Shown here piece after piece: positions 25,799 through 35,419 of a DNA stretch of 64,000 bases. Source of the DNA: Galeopsis tetrahit (lineage: Eukaryota; Streptophyta; Magnoliopsida; Lamiales; Lamiaceae); assembly GCA_963675135.1 (NCBI GenBank), contig OY776128.1, forward strand, positions 71,988,670 to 72,052,669, in the 5' to 3' direction. The position numbers and the translations under genes were made by a program. The number at the start of each line of letters is the position of its first letter. Position 1 is the stretch's first letter. The notes beneath the pieces are model-generated. The model worked only from the letters and a program-made list of their open reading frames with translations. It had not been told where the DNA came from and did not search any database.

Positions 25799-25942
25799 CG
25801 ACCAGCTATTATTGAGGAGCCACCTGCTCCCCCTGCACCAGCCGAGCACCCACTGCCGACCAGTGACCATCGACCAGTCATTATTGAGGAGCCACCTGCT
25901 CCCCCTGCCCCGGCCGAGCACCCACTACCGACCAGTGAGCCT
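25799..25942 (+). repeat. 72-bp in-frame tandem duplication in Copia B linker
   Basis: Two 72-bp units (offset 25799 to 25871), differing at only a few bases, encode a 24-residue repeat containing IIEEPPAPPAP in the proline-rich linker between integrase and RT. Being a multiple of three, it preserves the frame. Confidence 0.88.
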
Positions 25943-26913
25943 ACGATGGAGCGACCATCATCCACACACCAGATGATCACACGGGCAAAATCTGGAGTCT
26001 TCAAGCCCAAATATCCGCTAAACTTGGCCTCCACTGCCTTGATTAGTGCCCTCAACTATTTTCTGGGTTTGGAAATCTCCTACACCTCTTCTGGGCTGTT
26101 CGTTGGGCAGTCCAAATATGCTCGCGAAATTCTTGAGCGAGCTGATCTCCAAGATTCCAAGCCTATCGCCACCCCTTTGGCCGCCGGTGAGACCCTTGTC
26201 GGCACTGGTGATCCATTCTCGGATCCGACCCTTTATCGATCTTTGGTCGGCGCCCTGCAGTACCTCACCATCACTCGCCCTGATCTTTCCTTCTCGGTAA
26301 ATCATGTCAGTCAGTTTCTCCAGGCGCCGACCAGCGACCACTTCTCGGCGGTGAAGAGGATTCTTCGCTATGTCAAGCACACTATCAATTATGGCCTCTC
26401 CTTCACTCGTCGCCCAAACTCTTCCGTGGTTGCCTACTCAGATGCCGACTGGGCTCGTTGCGTGGAAACTCGTCGCTCTACCTATGATTATTCAGTCTTT
26501 CTAGGTGGGAATTTGGTCTCGTGGAGTGCAAAGAAACAACCCACTGTTGCTCGCTCTAGTTGCGAATCGGAGTATCGTGCCTTAGCCAACGCAGCTGCCG
26601 AGGTCGTTTGGCTAACATCCCTGCTCTGCGAGCTACGATTTCCGTTATCTGCTCGTCCTATTCTGCTCTCCGACAACAACAGCGCTCTCTTTCTCAGCCA
26701 GAATCCAGTCGCCCACAAACGAGCAAAACACATTGACATCGATTGTCATTTTGTTCGCGAGCTCGTCACCTCTGGAAAGCTGTCCACACAGTTTGTCCCT
26801 ACACATCTTCAGTTGGCCGACATCTTCACCAAGAGCCTTCCTCGCCCGACGTTCGAGTTCCTTCGTTCCAAGCTCTGCGTTTTTCCTCACCCCACGCATC
26901 GCTTGACGGGGGA

Positions 26914-27083
26914 TATTAAGGAGTGATTGCCTCACCCCTAATTAATAGCATTTATTAATATTAATTGTATATTCAAATGTATATCCCTACAATTATGTAA
27001 TTAGTTACTTTGTACATCTTCACTATAAATATAAGTTGTACCACCTCACCAAAGTTAACGGTGATCATATCTTACTTTTCACA
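26914..27083 (+). repeat. 3' LTR of Copia B
   Basis: A 170-bp repeat starting TATTAAGGAG and ending TTTTCACA, preceded by a G-rich polypurine run. Confidence 0.92.
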
Positions 27084-27269
27084 CTTTCAGTAGCTTCCAT
27101 CCATTCTACTCAGCCAGACCAGAAAAGACTATACATACTCATTTAGTCATTTAAGTAGTTTGTAAATTTGGCTTGGGTTTTCTATTAGGTATTTTTGAGC
27201 AGATCAAGTAACTAATAATTCTTCATTTTTTCATGGGTAGAAAAGAAAAGCAAAGCATTGGACCTTTAG

Positions 27270-27402
27270 GCCAATATAGTTAGTGAGAGGTTTGCTCTCA
27301 ACAACTTCTTGATAACTACTAAAGGGTAGTTACACTCTCCATGTATAAATATGACCTTTAGGCCACTTTCCTTCTTAATAAAATGTTTCTAATATCATCA
27401 AA
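27270..27402 (+). repeat. 5' LTR of Copia C
   Basis: About 133 bp, with a TATA motif TATAAATATG at about 27344-27353. The first bases are degraded relative to the 3' copy. Confidence 0.8.
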
Positions 27403-27475
27403 TGGTATAAGTCTAATCCAGGGAAAATTCTTCTTTTTTTTTCTCTTCTTCCTCATCTCCTTCTTCTCCATTTCA

Positions 27476-30400
27476 ATGACAGATCCGACGCCGTCCACCA
27501 CCGCCTCGTCGACTTCGGTTTTCGAGTCCACCCTCACTCTACATGCTATGACCCATCTTATCACCATCAAACTTAAATCCACCAACTACCCTATGTGGTA
27601 CGCTCAAATCCACCCCTTACTAGCCACTCAAAAGTTTCTCCCGTTCATTGATGGAACATCTCCGGCTCCGCCGCTCACCATCTCCAAAGACGGCCGGTCG
27701 GAACCTAATCCCGATCATGCTTCTTGGGCTGCTCGTGACCAAATAGTCCGCGTCTTCTTGGTCTCTACTCTAACAGAAGAGACCATGGCAGTTATAGTCA
27801 GCTATAAATCTTCGGCCGAAATATGGTCGAATCTCGCCTCATCCTACAATCAACCATCCAAGGCCCGAGAAATTCGTCTCAAAGATGAGCTCCAAACCAT
27901 CAAGAAAGGTCATCACACAGTTGCTGAATACGGAATCCTCTTTAAGAATCTTTGCGATCAACTCTCTTCCATGGGATGTGTTCTTGATGACACTGATAAA
28001 TCCCATTGATTCCTTCGTGGCCTTGGTCCAGATTTTCATGGTTTCTCCACCTCTCAAATAAACATCTCGCCTATCCCCTGCTTCTCTGATCTTCTCGCCA
28101 CGGCTTAATCTCATGATCTCTTTACTAGATCCCTTCACAACTCGTCCACTTCTTCTCCGATTGCTCCCTCGTTCTTCGCCCAAACTGCTCGCCCTACTCG
28201 TCGTGGTCGAGGCATTCTAGGGCGATCTCCTTCTCCTGGTCGCTTTAAAGGGCGCTTTGGCGGCAGAGGCCGTACTCGCTACTCCCCGCGATGTCAGATT
28301 TGCAAGTTCGAAGGTCATTTCACTGACTCCTGTTCTCAGCGTTACACCGCGCCTCCTGCTCGCCAATCCAACTGTGCTGAGTCCACTCCGGCGTACTCCT
28401 CTATTACTCCCTCTAACATCTCAGATTGGTATCTCGACACTGGAGCTTCGGCCTATATGGTCTCCTCGCCTACTGCCCTCGACTCATCGTCTCTATACTC
28501 AGGTTCGGATCGTGTAGTGGTCGGCAACGACGACTCCTTGCCGATCACCCACACTGGTTCAATAATTCTCTCCCCCCTCTCTCTCTCTAATGTTCTTGTT
28601 GTCCCCAATATCACTAAAAATTTACCATCTGTTAGTCAACTTACGGCGAATCACCCCGTTTCTATTTTGTTCACTAACTCTTCCTTTAAAATTCAGAATC
28701 GAGCTACAAGGATCTTGCTTGCCCAAGGGCGCCGTGAAAATGGTCTTTATATTCTGGATAAACCATCTCGCTCCTTTGTCTCTGCTTTACATACTAAGAA
28801 TAACACTAAGACTTCCTATGAACTTTGACATAATCGTCTTAGGCATGCTCATTTTCACAATGTAAAACTGATCGCTAGCCTAGGATACATATCTGTTACT
28901 TCTGTTCTCCCTACTCCTGTATCTTGTACACCTTGTCAAATTGCTAAAAGTTCACGACAACCCTTTACTATAAATACATCTCATGCTCATTCCTTGCTCG
29001 ATCTTGTACATTGTGACTTATGGGGTCTTTCGACTCGTTCTCCAACCCCTTCTTGTGATGGCTATATATATTACACTATTTTTGTTGATGATTTCTCCCG
29101 CTTTGTGTGGTTTTATCCTTTGAAACAAAAATCTGATTTTTACTCTATCTTTGTTCATTTTAAACAATTAGTTGAAAACCAATTACGCACTAAGATAAAA
29201 CGTTTTCACTCCAATGGGGGCACTAATTCACTAATAAACAATTACAAACATTATTCTCTCAAAATGGCATTTCCCACACTATGTCTTGTCATTATACACC
29301 TGCCCAGAACGGACGAGCAGAGAGAAAACATCGGCATATCACCGAAATAGGCTTTTCTCTCCTATTTCACTCTTCCGTACCTACTCAATATTGGGTAGAA
29401 GCCTTTGGCACAGCTGTATACCTTATAAATCGCCTTCTGTCCTCAGTACTACATAACAAATCTCCTTACGAACTTATCTTCTCCTTTCCACCTCGATTTG
29501 ACAACTTACATGTTTTTGGTTGTCAAGTCTTTCCTTATCTTCGTGACTATGCTGCTAACAAACTATCTCCTCGCAGTATTCCTTGTGTTTTCATTGGTTA
29601 CAGCTCTCGCCATCAAGGTTACTGTTGTCTTGACACCTCTTTTGCTCGCATATATATTACCAGACATGCCCAGTTTGATGAGCACAAGTTTCCTTTCAAA
29701 ACTATGAATCACTGCCCCTCCTCGCTCTCCTCTCTTGATATTTCCACTTATATGGATCCTTCTGACTCTCCATCTCCATCTCCCTGCTCCGTGTGCATTT
29801 CCGCTAATGATGTTCCTCCTCATCCTTCTCCATCAGCCCAAGTTCCGCCTGCTCGAACTCCTCCCCTTCCTCTTGCTCGCTCCAACCCTAATCGCCAGGA
29901 TCTTCCTCGCCCAACTCATGCCATGCGTACTCGCTCCAAAGATGGCATTTTCAAACCAAAACACCCTATCAACACTTCCTTTCTCGCTACGAATGCATTG
30001 CTCGCCTCCATTCACTCTACCAAAGAGCCAAAAGGCTTCAAATCTGCATCCAAGTCTCCAGAATGGACTGCAGCCATGGATGCCGAGCTCAAAGCCCTCC
30101 ACTACAACAACACGTGGACTCTTGTTCCTCGCCCTCACTCTGAAAATATCATCGGCTCCAAATGGGTGTTCAGGACCAAGTTTCTTTCTGTGCAGTATTG
30201 ATCACCATAAAGCTCGTCTCGTCGTCCAAAGGTTTTCGCAACTTCCTGGTTTCGACTATGACCACACCTTTAGTCCAGTGGTCAATGCTTCCACTGTTCG
30301 CATTATTTTATCTCTCAATGTCCTCAAACAATGGCCTCTTCGCCAGTTGGATATCAACAATGCCTTTCTTCATGGCCTCCTCACCAAAACCGTTTATATG

Positions 30401-31555
30401 GAGCAACCGCCTGGTCATGTTGACCCTACTCGCCCAGACCACGCTTGCCGCTTAAACAAAGCCATCTATGGCCTAAAATAGACAACAAGGGCCTGGTTTC
30501 TTCGGTTTAGTACTTTTCTTCTTTCCTTAGACTTTAATGAAAGTAAATCTGATACATCTCTGTTTCTTTTACATCAGACGACCGCAACTATTTACCTTCT
30601 CGTCTATGTCGATGACATCATCATCACTGGCAATAACACTTCTGTCATTGCTCGAATCCAAAAGGAGTTCGTCATCAAAGATTTTGGTAAACTTACTTAC
30701 TTTCTTGGCTTAGAAATCACTTACAAGTGCACTGGTCTCTTTCTCAACCAATCAAAATATTGCTCGAGACATTCTCTTCCGTGCCGATATGCTCGACTCA
30801 AAACCCCTCTTTCTCCAACTGACCAACTCCGCATCCTCGACACTCCTCATTCAGACACCACTCAATATCGCTCCTTGGTTGGTGCTCTTCAATATCTAAC
30901 TATTACCCGTCCAGATCTTTCCTTCGCCGTCAATACTGTCAGCCAGTTTCAGTCATCTTCAACTGTCGACCACTTTCAAGCAGTCAAACGCATCCTACGA
31001 TATGTTAAAGGTACTCTCCAATACGGCCTCAATTTCTCGCGTGGACCAGATCATCTTCTCGCCTATTCTGATGCCGACTGGGCTCGCTGCTTGGATACTC
31101 GTCGGTCCACATACGGGTATTCCATCTTCTTTGGTCCAAACCCTGTATCATGGAGTGCAAAGAAGCAACCCACTGTTTCCAGATCGAGTTGTGAGTCCGA
31201 ATATTGAGCAACGACATACACGACTTCCGAAATAATCTGGATCACCTCTCTTCTTCGCGAACTTCACTTCTCGCCCACCGATCCTCCTCGCCTTCTTTGT
31301 GACAACAAAAGCGCTTTCTTTCTAAGTCAAAATCCAGTTGCTCACAAAAGGGCCAAACATATCGACATCGACTATCACTTTGTTCGCGAGCTAGTTGCTG
31401 CTAGTCGCCTATCTACTCGGTTCGTGCCATCTAATTTACAAATCGTGGACATCTTTACAAAGGCTCTTCCTCGACCGCTATTTGAATACTTTAGGTCCAA
31501 GCTTAGATTATGTCCCCATCTGTCTAGCTGGAAGGCTGTCAATATAGTTAGTTAG
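27476..31555 (+). pseudogene. Copia gag-pol remnant of element C, multiple stops
   Basis: The frame starts at the ATG at 27476 with the gag motif IKLKSTNYPMWYAQIHPLL. Stops interrupt at 28007 (TGA), 28106 (TAA), 28826 (TGA), 30479 (TAG) and 31205 (TGA). Frame changes lie near 29230-29280, 30180-30200 and 30750-30800. Domains remain readable in order: a CCHC knuckle CQICKFEGHFTDSC, protease LDTGASAYM, integrase with VHCDLWG and FVDDFSRF, RT with QLDINNAFLHG and YVDD near 30605, and RNase H with SDADWARC and DNKSAFF. The second integrase catalytic Asp is replaced by Asn (AAT at 29213-29215, in HSNGGT). The frame ends just inside the 3' LTR, as in A and B. Confidence 0.88.
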
Positions 31556-31675
31556 AGTTTGTTCTCAACAACTTCTTGATAACTACTCAAGGGTAGTTAC
31601 TCTCTCCATGTATAAATATGACTATGACCTTTAGGTCACTTTCCTTCTTAATGAAATGTTTCTAATATCATCACA
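31537..31675 (+). repeat. 3' LTR of Copia C
   Basis: About 139 bp, starting TGTCAATATAG and ending ATCATCACA. It has an additional ACTATG unit relative to the 5' LTR. Confidence 0.82.
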
Positions 31676-31718
31676 ATTAGTAAAATTTGAAAGATCAGAT
31701 TTTTTTTTTATATATAAG

Positions 31719-32440
31719 CACTAATAAAAACTCGGAGATTAACAACATATTTTTTGCGAATGCAATCATTTTGTTGCAATTTGCGACGGTTATGGTCAAA
31801 TGGTCGAAGTCAATAGGATTTGCGATGAATTTCCACTGGGAAGAAAAAAAATGTCATATTAGTGGAATTTGTTGTCTCAAATCCGACCTTTGAATTTTTA
31901 CGATATCAATTGTATTATGAAACAAATCGGTCAAATTTGTCGTCTCAAATCTTACCTTTGAATTAAGAAATACTACGCCATCCATTCGAAAGTTACATTT
32001 TTTTTTTTTTTGCAACATCCACTGTATATGTTCAATCCTTCCTAGGAGCGAAATTCACTAATTTAAAATGAAAGGCTTACAAAGCCTTATGTGCAAACAG
32101 ACGCGATCCGTGTGTTGATGCATGCGGTCCATGGTTCAATGGTTAGACAATCACATGGCGTGGGTTCGAACTATCTAAGCACATTTTTTTATATAAATTT
32201 GCGACGACCTAAATCAACTTTTTCGTTGCAAATTTCTGAGATATTACATAAATAAAAAATATTTACGACGAATGCTTCATTGCAATTAACGAACGTCAAA
32301 CTTTCAATGTTAATTAGCGATGAAATGTACGATGACATTTAACACATCGGGTCATGACTAATTTACGAAGAACACGACCGTCTTAAATTTGTTGCAAACT
32401 ACGTTTTACGACGATTTCATGTCACAATATCCAGTTGTAA
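31719..32440 (+). mobile_element. Possible CACTA-type element remnant with a tRNA-like segment
   Basis: The region starts CACTAATAAAAACTCGG and is strewn with TTTGCGACGA/TCGTTGCAAA motifs on both strands, as in the interiors of small plant CACTA elements. No matching right end is seen, so it is probably truncated. Inside, at about 32126-32180, GGTTCAATGGTTAGAC and GTGGGTTCGAACTATC resemble an A box and a B box of a tRNA-derived sequence, though it does not fold into a proper tRNA by eye. Confidence 0.3.
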
Positions 32441-32807
32441 ACAACATGTTTTTTTTTTTTTTTTTTGGGAAATATGTAACAAAACATTCCCTTTTCTTTT
32501 TTGGTAGCACATTCTGCCCCTGTATATTCTTCGTAGATGTGTAGAACACCCCTCTATTCATTCTACAAGTAAATTCAAATATGATGCGAACTTTACAAAG
32601 TTCCATATATTTCAAGACCCCTACAAGTTCAATACACACATATGTATAAATATATTCATAATTCATTCACTCTACAATTAAATTAAGCTCATACATGCAC
32701 AAGTTAATTACAACAATTATGCAGCGAAGTAGGAACCAAAAAAAATAAAAAATACAAATTTGTTGACCTAGTTCGTCATGAATGATTACGTAGAGTCAAG
32801 AGATGTA

Positions 32808-33087
32808 CTCCAGCCGCCCCATAATAAGTTTCATAGATAGATGTACACACATATTAAGAAAGTGTAATAATGAGCTATGTTTTGAAGGGTAATTTTGTAA
32901 ACTTTTATGTATAAAATAAAGAAATGAGTTGACTTTTGTGTATGTGTGGAGAAAAAGTAATGTCATTTGTGTAAAATTAAGAATATTGTGAGAGTGAAGT
33001 TTATAAAGAGTTTTTCATTTTAAGAATGTGAAATTTATTGTGAAAAATACTTAGAAAAAAATGTGAAAGGTTATTATGGGAATGAAG
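32808..33087. mobile_element. Stowaway-like MITE, diverged
   Basis: 280 bp between TA dinucleotides (32806-32807, 33088-33089). The left end is CTCCAGCCGCCCCATAATAA. The right end, reverse-complemented, is CTTCATTCCCATAATAACC. The pattern matches the CTCCCTCCGTCCC-ended family found elsewhere in the window, but is older. Confidence 0.6.
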
Positions 33088-33650
33088 TACTGTATTTTGG
33101 TGGGTTGAAATTACAATGAATCAGTGGATTAATTATATATTTTCCAAATCGTGGAACAATGTAGAATCAAATATATATTTGAAGATGCTCGATCATATTA
33201 ATTAGTATTACGTACCAATAAGCCATGTATATACATTCCCATTATATAAAAAAGAAAAAGAAAAAGAAAATAAAAAAAGAAAAAACCTTCCAAATTAGGA
33301 TTATAGGAAGAGTGTGTTAAAGGGGAAGGAAGGGGGCTGTCGGGGTTTACAGAAATGTCAGTAAGTATAGTCAAATCAAACTACTACTCATTACGCAACA
33401 CCTCTGATCTCTTCGATCTCTCCATCTAACTGTGTTTCTAACTTAAGTCCACCTGTATAAATTCATAATTTTCATTTTTTTCTACACGAATTTTAATAAA
33501 TATTGATTAGTTTACAAATACGATCAATAGATTGAGTATATGATGAAATACTGTGAGGTTTACTTGTGAGGTTTACTTATAAAGAAAGTTATTGATTGCA
33601 ATGTGGGTAAATAAGAAAGTAAGAGCATAAATAAAATAGCCTAAATAATA

Positions 33651-34118
33651 CTCCCTCCGTGACTCCGCCCAGTAAAAGCTACCCAACTTTCCTTTTTCGT
33701 CAATCCCAATGAAAGTCATCCATTCATTTTTTTGGTAACTACTCTCTCGCATTTCATTATATTTTTCTCTCTCTCAATCACACCTACTTACTCCCTCCGT
33801 TCACGAAAAGTAGTCTCATTTGACACATATTCTTTGTCCACCAAATGTAGTCCCATGCACTTTATGGAAACTATCACCCTTCAACTATCACTCAATTACT
33901 CAATTTGCCATCAACTTTATTCCTAAACAATCATTTTATTCACAATGGACCCCACAATACCCTATAATACCCTTACTTTATCTACTTTATCTACTATTTT
34001 CTTAAAACTTGTGCCCCATCCCCATGTCCCTACTTTTCATGGATGGAGGGAGTATTATATTAGTATTTCTTAACCTCTGTGCCCGGAGCTCATAGGGAAC
34101 TTTCCCGGGACGAGGGTG
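33651..34118. mobile_element. Stowaway-like MITE interrupted by another MITE
   Basis: It begins CTCCCTCCGTGACTCCGCCC after TA (33649-33650) and ends at a decayed CCCGGGACGAGGGTG before TA (34119-34120). The 262-bp MITE at 33791-34052 splits it, so this is the older of the two. No coding capacity. Confidence 0.6.
33791..34052. mobile_element. Stowaway MITE nested in an older MITE
   Basis: 262 bp flanked by TA (33789-33790 and 34053-34054). The left end CTCCCTCCGTTCACGAAAAG pairs with the right end, which reverse-complements to CTCCCTCCATCCATGAAAAG. These are typical Tc1/Mariner-derived non-autonomous ends. Confidence 0.85.
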
Positions 34119-34120
34119 TA

Positions 34121-35419
34121 CATGTCATAATAAAATTGAACAACTAAATAAGAAAAGTGAACATAATAAAATTGACTCCGTGAGAGTATATATTATAAAA
34201 ACCCTGTATCTAACTCTTCAAATTTACATGTTTATTCATTTTTTTTTGAGAGGATTTACATGTTTATTCATGAAACAGCTTTCTTGTATTCATCTCCATT
34301 ACGCCTGATTAATTAATTATATATGTATTTTTTTTTCTATAAAATACTTTCACGAACATGTTTGAGCAAGTTACTTGGACACTGACAAGAAAGAATTCAA
34401 TTAGGAGTTCACATAGTTGAAATAAATTTAATCGTGTGATGGGTATTGGTTTCAAGTAATTAAAGCATGCACATTAAATATTAACAAAACAAGTTAAGTT
34501 GTTTCATGTTATTTTTCCTATAATTGAAGAAGAAGAACGTGTTTTTAATATTCAGTTGGGAAATAGAATGAGATGGTGTGCATGTTTTTCTTTAATTAGT
34601 TCGACCACTAAAAAGTTATATACGGTAAACCCTTTTTCGGATACTTATTAAATAGTGTGTCATATATACACATTGCGTGTGATATTTGTATGTACTTTGT
34701 CCATAAATTGGCCAAGTACCACATTCACTAGAATGAATTTTGGTCCTGTGTAGTAACCATCACACTGTTCATTTTTTTTCATATAAATTTTACAGTGTCG
34801 CACTACACCAACTAATCCACAATATAACCGTCGATTATATTTCACTGAACAAATGTTGTATTGCACTGATCCAAATTCAACTACAATACAATTACCACCC
34901 CACCTGTCAATTGAAATATAACTATATAATTCAGTCAAGAATAAAAAAAATCAAATCTCTTTTATGAGTTTATCACAAAATTTCCAAATCATTACTAATA
35001 TAAATTATAATATACACATAATCAAATAAATCTCTACCTCACAAAACTACTCTTTCAATGTACCTCACACATTGATACTTGTTGATTACTTCAAAATGAT
35101 CACAGTTTGGTATTATGTAAACCAGTTTTATCTTATTAATACTATCAAAGTAAGACTAGCTATTTTATGAAACAACTAATACTGTATAAAAATACATAAA
35201 ATGAAAACCGATTGCATTAAAACACTAGAAGAAACAATAAATTACACAAAGTTAATAAATCCATATATCCTTAATTAATTAAGTTACACAAGAACAATAT
35301 ATATTATTCATGCAATGCAATAGACATAAAGTAAGATAATTTGGACAATAAACTTAATTAACAACACATGCAAGAGATAATTAATCAGAGTACATACATT
35401 AATTCAGCTGGCAGCAAGA
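34121..35419. other. Intergenic 3' of the trihelix gene
   Basis: AT-rich DNA. An 18-bp direct repeat, ATTTACATGTTTATTCAT, occurs at 34222-34239 and 34254-34271. No gene is supported. The part nearest 35419 is probably the trihelix 3'UTR. Confidence 0.4.

Larger units (their letters stand above)
23556..26926 (+). pseudogene. Copia gag-pol remnant of element B (RT core deleted)
   Basis: Gag starts at the ATG at 23556 and changes frame at the C run 23701-23706. It then reads through a knuckle, CQICRGEHYATKC, which has three rather than four residues before the His. The protease motif is DSGA (VDSGASAHM). Stops follow at 24758 (TAG) and 24890 (TGA). A deletion near 24950 removes the integrase zinc-ligand half. 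The integrase core retains HCDLWGP, FQSDGGTEF and PQQNGRAKRKH, where the usual E of the ERKH-type motif is replaced. Another frame change lies near 25300. The frame before about 25800 differs again from the one after it. Near 26050 the sequence jumps from the linker directly to YFLGLEI, so the fingers/palm with YVDD are absent. RNase H is intact in sequence and the frame stops at 26924-26926 inside the LTR. Confidence 0.88.
23263..27083 (+). mobile_element. Copia LTR retrotransposon B, internally deleted
   Basis: A 3.82-kb element with 5-bp target duplication CTTTC at 23258-23262 and 27084-27088. The LTRs start TATTAAG and end TTTTCACA, so again TA...CA. The LTRs differ by three substitutions and an 8-bp indel, so B is older than A. 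The purine-rich run ACGGGGGA precedes the 3' LTR. The interior is clearly more GC-rich than its surroundings and than element A. Several frame breaks and loss of the RT core make it non-autonomous. Confidence 0.92.
27270..31675 (+). mobile_element. Copia LTR retrotransposon C, heavily decayed
   Basis: A 4.4-kb element with short LTRs at about 27270-27402 and 31537-31675, sharing CAACAACTTCTTGATAACTA and TATAAATATGA. The LTRs carry several substitutions and a 6-bp indel, so C is the oldest of the three full-length copies. Flanking pentamers TTTAG (27265-27269) and ATTAG (31676-31680) may be a decayed target duplication. The 3' LTR begins TGTCAATATAG and ends CACA, so canonical TG...CA ends are likely. 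The primer site is TGGTATAAG, one base off the usual TGGTATCAG. Exact ends are uncertain by a few bases. Confidence 0.85.
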
